Notes under the pieces: generated by a model
Seen by the model: the letters and a program-made list of their open reading frames with translations, nothing else
What the model was told of the DNA's origin: nothing
Database searches by the model: none
Made by a program: the position numbers and the translations under genes
Source of the DNA: Flaccisagitta enflata
Taxonomy: Eukaryota; Chaetognatha; Sagittoidea; Aphragmophora
Length of the DNA stretch: 64,000 nt
Assembly: GCA_965153355.1 (NCBI GenBank)
Contig: OZ231126.1
Coordinates: 17,856,001 to 17,920,000 of the forward strand
Direction: 5' to 3'
Shown here: positions 46,768 to 57,222 of the stretch, piece after piece
How positions within the stretch are numbered: position 1 is the stretch's first letter
Layout: every line of letters begins with the position of its first letter

Positions 46768-46932
46768 TTTTAGTCGCGTGCTACGCAACCCTACACCCCG
46801 CTTTGTCGGTCCGTTGGTCCATCCGTCATACTTCACTTTTTTTTTTGTGGTCTTTGGCCTCACTGCTCATGCCTAAATGGTGAAGTGACCTCAAATACGG
46901 CCCCTGCCCACCCGCACGCGACTGGCCTTGTT
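46768..46932 (+). mobile_element. Fam-1 element with shortened 3' end
   Basis: TTAGTCGCGTGCTACGCAAC, CCTACACCCCGCTTTGTCGG, a brief GTCC run, GGCCCCTGCCCACCCGCACG and CGACTGGCCTTGTT, lacking the GTATCC block. Confidence 0.8.
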
Positions 46933-47015
46933 ACTAGACCAAAAATAGTTGAGTTTGAAATAAACCTGGAATTTGTATTTGTGGTAATTGATTTACTTTG
47001 AGGAATGTGAAAAAC
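46933..47015 (+). repeat. Direct repeat, copy 1 (partner 47554-47645)
   Basis: ACTAGACCAAAAATAGTTGA, AATTTGTATTTGTGGTAATT and ACTTTGAGGAATGTGAAAAA are shared nearly perfectly with the second copy ~630 bp downstream. Both copies directly follow CACGCGACTGRCCTTGTT. Confidence 0.85.
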
Positions 47016-47176
47016 AAGGCCAAGTAGGCCAACGATGCGTCCTCTTTGAATGAAGGTCTTTTATGAATGAATGTTTTTTTTATGAATGAATGTCATTTGT
47101 GAATGAATGAATGATTGAATGAATGAATTACTTGATGAATGTTTCTTTTACTGGGGTAGAACCACTTTTCTGTTGA

Positions 47177-47553
47177 AACAAGGCCAACACCTATAAGTCG
47201 CGTGCGAGACTTACAGACAAAGAATGACTTAGAATGACTTAGAATGACTTTCAATGACTTAGAATGACCTAAAATGACCAAAATTGACTTAAAATGACTA
47301 AAAAACCAAAAAACCAAAAATAACTTAAAATAACTTTAAATGACTTAAAATGACTTAAAATGACTTAGACTGACTCAAAATGACTTAGAATAACAATAAA
47401 TGACTTAGAATTACTTAAAATAACCTAAGAGTTGACGTTATAGTACAAAAAAGTAAAGTGTGACGGACGGACGGACGGACGGACCAACGGACGGACGGAC
47501 CGACGGACGGACGGACCGACAAAGCGGGTTGTAGAGTCGCACCCCCACGCGAC
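47177..47553 (-). mobile_element. Fam-1 element carrying a decamer array
   Basis: On the minus strand: AGTCGCGTGGGGGTGCGACT, CTACAACCCGCTTTGTCGG, a long GTCC run (47461-47515), GTCACACTTTACTTTTTTG, a degenerate array of AGTCATTTTA-type decamers (about 47225-47430), then CTCGCACGCGACTTATAGGT and GTTGGCCTTGTT. The organisation is the same as the much larger copy at 60258-61583. Confidence 0.75.
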
Positions 47554-47645
47554 TGACCTTGTTACTAGACCAAAAATAGTTGAGTTTGAAATAAACTTGG
47601 AATTTGTATTTGTGGTAATTGATTTACTTTGAGGAATGTGAAAAA
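47554..47645 (+). repeat. Direct repeat, copy 2
   Basis: See 46933-47015; one C/T difference (AAACCTGG versus AAACTTGG) and an extra A were noticed. Confidence 0.85.
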
Positions 47646-48130
47646 AAAGTGCACGGGGTTCGCAATATCGGGTGGGCAGGGGCATCCTAAGCCTTACCCC
47701 ACCCTCACTTCCAAGCCTCCTGCTATGCGCACACACACACAAAAAAAACACACAAATACCAATAGATTTAGGAACGCCTACGATAGATGGAGGAACTCTG
47801 AACCCCTGACAGCGGACAATGAAGTGAAAGTCGAGAAGACGGAAACACGTGACTTGACGACATAACAACATCTCCGCCATGTCGGCATAAGACGGAAAGC
47901 AATTGATGGCAACACCTAGTGTTTCACCCTATTTTTTAAACTATAGTTGAATAATAGTAATGCTAAAAATACTTTCATAAAATAAATTATCTCCAGAAAT
48001 ATTCTGTGTGTATGTCTTTGTTATATGCTGACCTCAAAAGAACCTTGAAATTGGCAATTCACAAAAGAATAGCAAAGAAAATAAGGGTTCTTAGTGAAAT
48101 TTTGCTTACATTTCTTTTCTTTTTACTGCT
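47646..48130. other. Unassigned sequence with a Fam-1 relic
   Basis: GCACGGGGTTCGCAATATCG followed by GGTGGGCAGGGGCATCC (47650-47690) resembles a minus-strand Fam-1 3' half. No gene is seen. Confidence 0.45.
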
Positions 48131-48271
48131 GTTAAAATTATAATACTCTCAAATGCAGAGAAATTTTGCATTTTCAAAAACATAGCCCCCTCTATAATCA
48201 ATTTTGGAAGGGGGCTCCTATCTTCATTTTTGTGTTTTTTTGTTTTCTATGCAAAGTTATAATTTTAACAA
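48131..48271. repeat. Short palindromic element, ~140 bp
   Basis: GTTAAAATTATAA pairs perfectly with TTATAATTTTAAC at the ends, and AGCCCCCT pairs with AGGGGGCT near the centre, with partial pairing between. Confidence 0.55.
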
Positions 48272-48541
48272 GCCTCCTATCAGTGAACAAAAAATGAAAT
48301 TTGAATATTTTCTAGTGAATACATTTAGTTATTGATAGCTCTACTTGCTGTTTTCTCCTTTTTGAATGCAAATTTTGTAAAAAAGTATCCATTTAGATTT
48401 ACTCCAATGATTTTTTTCATGTTATTCTTTGTTTTTATTCTCACAGAATTTTCTATTTTAACCCCTGTTGACACACTAAATCTTGCCGTCGGATGCTCGC
48501 TGTCATAAGCCAACCTACAAGATCTTATCGCTAAACCGCAC

Positions 48542-48543
<2 letters not shown>

Positions 48544-48616
<73 letters not shown>
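48544..48616 (+). repeat. (CA)n microsatellite
   Basis: About 36 perfect CA units. Confidence 0.97.
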
Positions 48617-48618
<2 letters not shown>

Positions 48619-48663
48619 ACAACTGCATCATCATAAAAGCGCATATTTTACGTTTTGAACTCG

Positions 48664-48776
48664 TGCGTAACGGACTAACGGACTAATGGACCAACCGACC
48701 GACCGACCGACCAACAGACCAATGGACCAACGGATGGACAAAGCCTTTTATAGAGTTGCATGTCCGCAACTAAAGA
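48664..48776 (-). mobile_element. Fam-1b fragment, 5' half
   Basis: On the minus strand: AGTTGCGGACATGCAACTCT, ATAAAAGGCTTTGTCC and a GTTGGTCGGTCGG run; no 3' end. Confidence 0.65.
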
Positions 48777-50359
48777 GAGGGGGTGTCTGTTGGCATTTAC
48801 TAGTCAAAATTTTAAGGGTACAGCGGTTCATTGACATTGGTGGTAGACAGTTGCAGTTGACCAAATTTTGGAAGTGTTGGCAAGCTGTTGCAGCATCCAT
48901 GGGCCCCCGCTGACACGGGATGCTGTGCCGATGACCAGGTAGTTCATACAGGATGTTTGGTTAAAGATATCTATCAATTTTGATGGTCCTTGGATGTCAT
49001 AAAATCAAGCTCTGGTTGTTGCTATCTTATGACACGTTGATATGATCCTAGGTGGCATCTGAAGACGTGTCAATATAGCAATTTTGCATACTCATCTCAT
49101 GAATATCTTCAAAACAAGACCAATCCCAGGTCTGTAGCTCAATTCGTTTAGAAGTTATAGCGAAAACAAAACAACCTGTCAAAACGGCAGAGACTAGGGC
49201 AAGACCATCTGCATTCATTTTAGTATATCTGTTCAACAAATTGAGCTAGCAGCCTCCGGTTGGGCTTGAATTGAAGCATTTTTACATGGCTTTGAGCCAA
49301 ACAAAAAAAAATGACCATATAATCTGATCCAAGGTGGCTCAAAATAAAAAATAAGATGAAAAAGAGACTGCAAAAACTGCTCGGAATACTGCACCTAGTT
49401 TTCATTCATGCTAAACAGTTAGAAATTGATTTTTTTGCCAAAAAATGTCTAAAACCTTTGTTTTTACACCCTTCAGCAGCTATATGATGGGAAAACAAGG
49501 ACGCCCGAGAGTTTTTAAGATCCTGAAAATAACACTTTCCATACCTACCTAATATTTAGTGTTTAATAGCTTTGAGATTTTGTAACGCTACGCAACGCGG
49601 GGAAGAAAATCAAATGCAGGGGGGGGGGTATAAAATCAAATGCCACTTGATTTTATACACACCCCTGGTCAGTTGCTATGCAATATTAGGTCAATTGATT
49701 TGTTTGTTGGTTGGTTGGTTTGTTAATAAGTTGGTCACTCCATCAAGAGGCTGCTACAGCTTTTGGGCCCTCCACACTTCATATATGTGTATTCTTCGTG
49801 TCTGTACCTTGAACGTCTGAGATAATATTGAGAATTCCTAAAATAAGCCTTGGACAACACTAGGACAAGTATAGGACAACTAGAGGTCAACCCTAGGACA
49901 TTTTAGGTTAAGATTGAGATTTCAGTGTGACAGGTATAGGACAACCTGCACACAGCTTTAATACAAACCTATACAAATCTATAACAATTCTTGGACATCA
50001 AAATACAAATTTATTATCTAAATAGGCCAACTTTGTGGAACTACAGAGTTATTCAGGATTAATTGAAAATTTTTCTGAAGATAGCTTTGCAATCAGCATT
50101 GTCATATTGTTCAATCCCCAAGAGTACAGCCGAGTACAGGCACTTTTGTTCGCGTAATTAAAGTTTCTATCATGGTATTCTTAATCCCGAATTAATGAAG
50201 ATTTTCAATGCAACAAAAAAAGGTCAATCTTGTTATTTTGGGTCTTATGATGCTGAACCAACTTAGTATAATCACTATTTAAGCATTTATAGCAATAAGA
50301 TTCAAAAATATAAGCACATTAAGAATTTCAGTCAACTTTTTTCCATAATGCTTCATCCC
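48777..50359. other. Unassigned sequence
   Basis: No gene. Contains the clearest copy of the dispersed GACCAATCCCAGGTCTGTAG / CTCAATTCGTTTAGAAGTTA motif at 49118-49160. The lower end (about 50230-50359) probably includes the 3' untranslated part of the adjacent LINE. Confidence 0.4.
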
Positions 50360-53137
50360 TTAAACAGCTGAGCAAACGTTCCTAAATCTAGTTTTTGCTC
50401 GCTGAAAGATTTCAATTAAAGATTTGTAACCAAAAGAAGTCCTTAAGACTCTTACACTCTCCCATCTGTTATAGCCGAAGATAAGACGTAGCGCATCATT
50501 AACTGCAGTGCAGCAGTCTTGCATCTGTCGCGAAGGGAACTCTTTCACTTCACTTGCATAAGAGAGAATGGGAGTACAGCAGGTAAACAGCAAGTGTATC
50601 AAAATCTCTTCACTCGGTTGCCTCACTGCTCTCAAGATCGAATTCGACGCACGATAGAACTTTGACAAGTCGTTTGCAGAGGAGAAGGCAAAGCCTTTGT
50701 TGTTTACAATGGTAGTGCCGAGATAAATTATGCATTGCACATATTCAACTTTGTTGCCATTAAGCAGAATTGGTGCGAGCTTTGTGTGATCAACATTGGA
50801 CTTGGAAAAGACGACAATCTTAGATTTGATGGCATTGAAGGTTAGTCCGTGCTCTTTGCAATAACTTGCACATAATTGGATCAGTCTGTTAAGAGCATAT
50901 CTTGTGGGTGCAAGAAGACACAGGTCATCCGCGAACAAAATCATTGCAAGAAATAATTTGTACATGTAACATCCGACATTTGTTTTACGAAGTATCGCAC
51001 ATAGGTCATCAATGTAACACCCAAAATAGTCTGGCGAGTAGATGCCGCCTTGTTTGATTCCAAGCGCATTTGCCCATTTGACGTTGCAACTCATATTGAG
51101 ATACCAATAAATTAAGCACATCAGAATGCAGAGTGGAATGCCTCTAGCAATTAGTTTGGAGAACAGACCAAAGTGGGAAATTCGGTCGAAGGCTTTGGTA
51201 CAATCCAAAAATGCTACATACACATCAGAGCCTCTTTCATTAAAATGATTGACTGTGGTTTTCAAGGAGAACAAAGCGTGATTTGTGCTTGTTTTTCGCT
51301 TGAATCCAAACTGGAGATTGTCGGTTTCGAGTAGATGCGAGGTTTTTTTCTGAATTGCAAACTCAAAGAGCTTGGCTGGGAGACAACTTAAGGTTATGCC
51401 TCGATAGTTGGCCGGATCAGACAGATCGCCTTGCGAATTTTTGACGATTGGTGTAATTGTACCTTTTAGAAAGTCCGTTGGAACATACCCGTGTTGAATG
51501 AGTCCATTAAAAAGTAAGTGGAAATGACAAATAAGAGTGGGACTTCCATACAAAACATGTTCTGGCTTGCAAGTACCCGATGCGGATTTGCCAAGTTGGA
51601 TTTTGGCGACTATGTCCACCATGTCAGACCATGATAGAAGGTATGGCATTATATTGTCATTTATGTGACGAGAGAAGTAATGATTGTACTGCTCCTCAAA
51701 CTTGGTTTTTAAAGAGATGTGTTCATTTGTATCATGATTGCTATAGACTGATTCAAAGTAGTCAGCAAACGTGTCTGCAATGCCTTTGGGGTCGGTGACA
51801 CCGTTGATACGCGTAGCAGCACTGTCACCTGAATTATTCACATTTTTCCACGCTTTCCAAAAGGATTTACCATCTTTATTCAATAGGTCGTTGTACATGG
51901 CATCGCTAAATTCCTTTTGAGCAACTTTTTTCTTTTTGCGTAATTCTGATTTATAACGGTAGTGACATTTTTTTCTACATTCAAATTCCGGCCCTGACCT
52001 TGGGCAGCCGATACTCTTCCAATGGTTATTACAATCTATTGAATTGGATTTTAGTTCAGCTAGACTTTCATCCCAGAACGAACGTTCATAATTTGGATCG
52101 GTTTTAGGAAGTATTGATTCTGCCTTAACAACCGCATTCATTATATCGCAATAATATCTTTCAAGTGCAACTTTGTGAGAATCGTCAGTGCAACACTGAT
52201 TACCATGAAGTATTGAGTGGTATGGAATATTGATAGATGCCAAGTTCTTTTCCATTTCTGTTTGAAAAAACGATGTATCAGTATCACTTAGTTTTTTCCA
52301 ATTGACATACAGTGGTTGCCTTGTTTTTTTATGAATGAATTCTGAGACTGTAACATCGATGTCTAACTCTACAGGACAGTGGTCAGATAGATTGTTACCA
52401 CTCATTGATATTCGAACGTTACTGATGATGTCTTCCAGTTCATTACTTATGAGTATGCCATCAATCAATGTGTAAGAACTCGTTTTGACGTCGTATCGTG
52501 TGAATGACGATTTGTAATCAAAATTACTAATTTTATCGTAGCAAGTGAACAGATTGTGTCTGGCCATCAGATCCCTGATCAGACGAGAGTATGGATTTCT
52601 GGCATCGCTGATGTTGCAGTTGAAGTCAGCGAGTATCATTATCTTACATTCTCGGTTTTGATCAATAACATTGTCAATGAACCCTATGACGTCACGATAG
52701 AGAGCAAGATAAGATTCCATGTCACGCGTATTGAAATATGGAAAGTAAGCATTAATCATCAACAAATGGAAAGAATCTGTCTTTAGTCGCATCACTGTGA
52801 CTCTTTCATGAGAATAATTAAGGAGAGGCTCAATACATTTTGAAAAATTTTTGTTATACAGAAATCCTGTTCCTCCATAGGGTCTCCCTTTTAATATCTG
52901 AGTTTCACATGATTTCTTCATCGCCGACGTACCAAAGCCGTCAAAATCAGAATGAAGACTTCTCAATTGATTAACCCCAATTTGTTTTTTATAGGGTGGT
53001 TTAAGCCAGTGTTCTTGTATGGCTCGTATGGAATATGGAGATTCATCACATTGTAAACGCAAGAAATCTTTGTTACGCGTAAAGCCATTGACATTTTGTG
53101 TACTTATGGTAATCTTCATTTGTTTAGACTGATCCAT
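50360..53137 (-). CDS. CR1/L2-like LINE ORF2: endonuclease and reverse transcriptase
   Basis: An intact 925-codon frame beginning MDQSKQMKITISTQNVNGF. Residues ~8-260 form an apurinic-type endonuclease: TQNVNGF, IQEHWLK (~40), GGTGFLYNK, ILADFNCNI (~170), LIDGILIS and SDHCPVELD (~250). The linker has WKAWKNVNNSGDSAATRING. RT spans ~510-800: CKPEHVLYGSP, NYRGITLSCLPAKLFE, FLDCTKAFDRISH (motif A, ~646), IKQGGIYSPDYFGCYIDDL and ILFADDLCLLAPTR (motif C, ~734). There is no RNase H, as expected. All catalytic motifs seen are conserved and there is no stop, so this ORF could be functional. It overlaps ORF1 by 14 bp. Confidence 0.92.
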   Translation of the reverse strand: MDQSKQMKITISTQNVNGFTRNKDFLRLQCDESPYSIRAIQEHWLKPPYKKQIGVNQLRSLHSDFDGFGTSAMKKSCETQILKGRPYGGTGFLYNKNFSKCIEPLLNYSHERVTVMRLKTDSFHLLMINAYFPYFNTRDMESYLALYRDVIGFIDNVIDQNRECKIMILADFNCNISDARNPYSRLIRDLMARHNLFTCYDKISNFDYKSSFTRYDVKTSSYTLIDGILISNELEDIISNVRISMSGNNLSDHCPVELDIDVTVSEFIHKKTRQPLYVNWKKLSDTDTSFFQTEMEKNLASINIPYHSILHGNQCCTDDSHKVALERYYCDIMNAVVKAESILPKTDPNYERSFWDESLAELKSNSIDCNNHWKSIGCPRSGPEFECRKKCHYRYKSELRKKKKVAQKEFSDAMYNDLLNKDGKSFWKAWKNVNNSGDSAATRINGVTDPKGIADTFADYFESVYSNHDTNEHISLKTKFEEQYNHYFSRHINDNIMPYLLSWSDMVDIVAKIQLGKSASGTCKPEHVLYGSPTLICHFHLLFNGLIQHGYVPTDFLKGTITPIVKNSQGDLSDPANYRGITLSCLPAKLFEFAIQKKTSHLLETDNLQFGFKRKTSTNHALFSLKTTVNHFNERGSDVYVAFLDCTKAFDRISHFGLFSKLIARGIPLCILMCLIYWYLNMSCNVKWANALGIKQGGIYSPDYFGCYIDDLCAILRKTNVGCYMYKLFLAMILFADDLCLLAPTRYALNRLIQLCASYCKEHGLTFNAIKSKIVVFSKSNVDHTKLAPILLNGNKVEYVQCIIYLGTTIVNNKGFAFSSANDLSKFYRASNSILRAVRQPSEEILIHLLFTCCTPILSYASEVKEFPSRQMQDCCTAVNDALRLIFGYNRWESVRVLRTSFGYKSLIEIFQRAKTRFRNVCSAV

Positions 53138-53658
53138 TTTCGTTGTTTAGGGATATGGTCACACCATCATTATTCTTTTTCTGGTAGAAATATCTGATCA
53201 CGACACCCTCAGGTATTTCAAAATCGTCACTTTTAACACGTTCCATGTCTTTCTTACGAATACACATCTTGAAACTCTTAAATTTGTTGTGTTGTGTGTG
53301 TAGTTGCTCCAGACTGACAACATTAACTTGTTGGTCTTCGAAATTGAATTTTACTTGTTCAGCGGTAGTGTCGACACTAAAGTAGCCGAGATAGAGGTCC
53401 GTGGTCAGATCAGCCCCACGCCATGACCTTAAACCCGCGGAGACTTTTTTCCCGATTACAATATTCTGCGATCGGCGATTTGGCCGAGATGTAGAATGAC
53501 CGCGGCCTGTTGATTGCGAATCCGAGCGATTGTTTTTTCGGTGATGAATTTGGTTGTTTTTGCGACCATCCCAGTCACCACGATTATTCTGTCTTTGACC
53601 AGCTCGATTAGCTGAAGAGTCGAATGATGAGCCGACTGAGGAGCGAACACCGGTAATC

Positions 53659-53729
<71 letters not shown>

Positions 53730-54355
53730 GAAATTGATGTTGTTGGAGACGGACAACGCCGCCTCTGTTCCCGCCGTCGCCGTTCGCTGTGCCGGAGTAG
53801 ACTCTTCTATTGTTGTCGCCGTTGCAATAAGAGACGACGCAGTAGACGCCGGTATAAGCAACGGATTTGAGGGCGATAACAACCATGGTAAAAGACTGGA
53901 CTGTTTTGACGCAATTGGCCGAGTAGTTGGCGCCAACGATGCTGTCATGATTGGCGCTGAAGAGGCCACGATAGTCGCATATTGAGCAAAGTGCCATGTA
54001 GTTGCGAGTTGGAAATGGAGCCATCATTGGCCTGAGGAAAGTTATTGTATTCGATAGCAACGCAAACAGGTTGCCATTCTCCACTGGCATCTCGAGCCTT
54101 CATTTCGGTAAGAATGTCATTAAGATCTTTGACTTTTTTATCACCTGTGCGACTTTTTTTGGGTGCTTTATCTATCGCCGAGAAGAAAACTTCTTTTTGT
54201 TGCCACACATAATCTTCGTCGTGGTAAAACTTATCGCAGTTTTGCACAATTTCGTCGTGTGGGATAGATTGCAGCTTATTTTGCATGTAAAATAACATGT
54301 CCGATATGAGAATTTTGTCAATTTCTTTAATGTACTTGTGTTTTGGTAAAGCCAT
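53124..54355 (-). pseudogene. LINE ORF1, frameshifted, with polyasparagine tract
   Basis: ORF1 protein of this LINE class binds element RNA. The first ATG is at 54355 (MALPKHKYIKEIDKILISDM), opening an N-terminal region with KVKDLNDILTEMKARD. Coding shifts frame near 53945-53970 and then runs to the stop at 53124. The C-terminal part has a basic Arg/Asn-rich segment, a (AAC)n-encoded polyasparagine run (53657-53729) and a compact domain (TTDLYLGYFSVDTTAEQVKF...KFKSFKMCIRKKDMERV) resembling the RRM-like C-terminus of CR1/L2 ORF1. The downstream frame has no ATG near its apparent start, consistent with one broken ORF. Confidence 0.8.
53657..53729 (+). repeat. (GTT)n microsatellite within ORF1
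   Basis: About 24 perfect GTT units on the plus strand, in phase with ORF1 as asparagine codons. Confidence 0.95.
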
Positions 54356-55194
54356 GGTCGAGAAACTCCGGTAACCGGCCCATGGGCCTAGAGATGCTAT
54401 GAATTTCGGTGACCACCGCTGATAATCCGTCGTTGATCGAGGGAGAAGAAAAGTCGCCAAAAATATCAGAAAAATAATCCGTGGAGAGGAGATGTCTTAC
54501 TCTGTCTGTCTGTCCGTCTTTCTTCCTTCATCCATCTAAAAGTACAGCTAGGTCACTTTCGTCCTCCGAGACAAGATGACTTTCATTAGCATGAAAACAA
54601 CATAAGTTTATTTATTTACACATGAAATATAGATAGAAAAATTTGCGGATTTATTGAATGACAGACAGATCTAGGCTAAGAGACAGAGAGCATGATATAA
54701 GAGGCCTTTATTTGACGAAGTCCTAAACGCATGTTCACATGAATTCAGTTAGTGACGGAGGAAAACCGCCCGCCCGATGGACATATGGAGGAAGATATGG
54801 AGGTGGTGGGACTGGATCATGTGCCAGGAGAAGACGACGTGTGCAGGATCGCGCGGGAAAGATGGTGGATGAATAGAATGGGAACATTTCAGGAGGAAAA
54901 CAAGAAAAGATGAAGAGGGACATACCATGTGTTTTTTTAAAGAAACACATTTGAGAGGGTAACCCATGCATATAGAGGGGAAGGTTTTTTCTTTTAAGAA
55001 AAAAAAAGCGTTTAGATTGATTGTGTACGGGAAAAACCTGGACATAGTCATTTCATCTCGTAATTTTCAAAAAAAATTGGCATCTGGAAGTCTCAAAAAG
55101 GTGAAATCTAAAAAGTTTTTGGGATATGAGGGGCTGTGACGCACAATTTGAAATGATTTCTCAATGCTTAAAAAAATGTTCATATCTTTACTCA
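54356..55194. other. LINE 5' region and unassigned sequence
   Basis: 54356-54460 stays open in the ORF1 N-terminal frame and is probably 5' untranslated. A (GTCT)n word lies at 54500-54520. No gene is seen to 55194. Confidence 0.4.
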
Positions 55195-55300
55195 GGTTTT
55201 TAGATGCGTCCTCGCATCTCTATAAGAGAGTATGTCCGTCGGTCCGTCGGTCCGTCGGTCCGTCGGTCCGTCCGTTACGCCTCCTTGAAAATCGCAATTT
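55195..55300 (+). mobile_element. Fam-1c element with GTCG run
   Basis: TTTTTAGATGCGTCCTCGCA, TCTCTATAAGAGAGTATGTCC, five GTCGGTCC units and GTTACGCCTCCTTGAAAATC. Confidence 0.65.
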
Positions 55301-55560
55301 TCGGCAATTTAAAGCCGGGAGGATGTCACGCATCAAGTCAAACAGTCGTTAGGATGTTTTGAGAGCCTCGTATGATACTGTCTTTTCATCTATCTGTCCA
55401 TCCATGTCGAGCGCCAAAGTCAATACACGCAGAGATACAGTCTGGACGCATCGTTGCCTGATCGGGCTTGTTCCCTGACGAAGGCCATTTGGTCGAAATA
55501 TATCGGGAGAATTATTCATGTAATAAAATGTCCCTCAAAGTCGCTTTCGAATTTTCCCGA

Positions 55561-55768
55561 AAACAAGGCCGGATACAAGGCTACCGAAGTCGCGTGCGAT
55601 GGGCGGGGCAGTGATAAAACATGCTAACTTAAGCATTTGGGCAGGAGCAGTAATGCAAAAGACGTCCGATAACCCCAAAAATGCTAAAAAAGCAAACGGT
55701 GACCGACCATCCAACCGACCAACCGACCGACATAGCGGGTTGTAGAGTCGCGAGCACGCGACTAAAAA
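55561..55768 (-). mobile_element. Fam-1 element, complete
   Basis: On the minus strand: TAGTCGCGTGCTCGCGACT, CTACAACCCGCTATGTCGG, a GTTGGTCGGTTGG run, GCCCATCGCACGCGACTTCG and GTATCCGGCCTTGTTTT. Confidence 0.85.
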
Positions 55769-56060
55769 TTCATAAAGAAGGCGGTGCTGTGAATTGGTAT
55801 GAATGATTGAACACAGATTTCGGCAAAAATTATATCTCAACGGCCAAATGGAATATTTGATGAGATGCCAAGAAACAGGAGAGATTCCCAGCCAAAGGAT
55901 CTGGTCGTAGACAAGACCATTGGCACGGAGAGATAGCCAAACTTCGAATTGGAATGAAAAAAAGGAGGAACCTAGTACATTAAGACAGATATATTTATCG
56001 TTGTGGAAAGGAAGTGCGAAGTTATTGACCATGTAAACACCCCGCTCTTTACAGTTTCAG

Positions 56061-56105
<45 letters not shown>

Positions 56106-56330
56106 TAAAATGCACGAAAGAAAGAAAAAAATAAGAAATTAATGGACGAAATTGGAAGGCCCGGCCAACATAAAATGAATGTTGGTGACTTGATTGACGG
56201 TTAACGTAAAGACATCGACTTTACTGAAGAAACATGTAAGACTGTAAAAAGCCTTCTAGCTTCCACAATACCGGGTACAAGCCCTCTATTTCTCTTTTGA
56301 GTTTCTGAAAAAGAAAGAATGAAAAAAAGA
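55769..56330. other. Unassigned sequence with a short (GA)n
   Basis: (GA)n at about 56064-56102; nothing else is recognised. Confidence 0.45.
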
Positions 56331-56361
56331 AAGGAAAGAGAAAGAAAGAAAGAAAGAAAAA

Positions 56362-56437
<76 letters not shown>

Positions 56438-56504
56438 AAAAAAAAAAGAAAGAAAGACAGAAATAAGGAAAGAAAGAAAGAAGGAAAGAAAGAGAGAAAG
56501 AAAG
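56331..56504 (+). repeat. (GAAA)n microsatellite
   Basis: GAAA units with scattered interruptions; the next Fam-1 element starts inside or at the end of the array. Confidence 0.95.
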
Positions 56505-56717
56505 ACACAAGGCCGGATACACGGCTACCCTAGTCGCGTGCGGGTGGGCAAGGGCAGTGATGAAATTGACCGACTAAACGGTTGGGCAGAAGCAGTAACC
56601 CCCAAAACGCCCGCAAACGCCGAAAAAAGTTAAGCGTGACGGACGGACGGGCGGACGTACGGACTGACCGACAGACGGACAGAGCGGGTTGTAGAGTCGC
56701 GTGCACGCGACTAAAAA
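56505..56717 (-). mobile_element. Fam-1 element, complete, at the edge of a (GAAA)n array
   Basis: On the minus strand: TAGTCGCGTGCACGCGACT (near-consensus palindrome), CTACAACCCGCTCTGTCC, a GTCC run, CGTCACGCTTAACTTTTTTC, GCGTTTGCGGGCG, GCCCACCCGCACGCGACTAG and CCGTGTATCCGGCCTTGT. The A-rich left flank obscures any target duplication. Confidence 0.88.
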
Positions 56718-57009
56718 AGAAGGAAAGCACAAAATGAATTTTACAAAGTAAGAAATGGAAAGTGAGTGGAAAGTTTGGCACCTGTAGAATCAGGGGAGTG
56801 CTACGTCAGAATATGCCAAGAGTCAAAGAGAGAGAGAGAGAGAGAGAGCGGTAATAACGAATATTCCAAAGAACATTCGGGATTTTGCAATTTTGTGATG
56901 AAAATTCTGGTATATACCTATCAGGGCAATCACTCATGCAAACTAAACGAGCCTGCATGCATTCATAACTATATTTTAGCATTACTGGACGACATGTAAT
57001 CAAATTTCC
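56718..57009. other. Unassigned sequence
   Basis: A short (GA)n at 56827-56850; no gene. Confidence 0.45.

Positions 57010-57222
<213 letters not shown>

Larger units (their letters stand above)
50360..54355 (-). mobile_element. Two-ORF CR1/L2-like LINE, nearly complete
   Basis: Extent given as the coding span; the untranslated ends are not delimited. ORF1 is broken by one frameshift, while ORF2 is intact. The RRM-like ORF1 C-terminus and the ORF2 linker style match CR1/L2-group elements in many aquatic invertebrates (family knowledge). Confidence 0.85.

Noticed and set aside
45600-49670. Possible 4-kb element bounded by similar GAAGAAAATCAAA sequences
   Set aside because: The similarity is confined to short A-rich and G/C-run words in inconsistent order; no target duplication or coding content.
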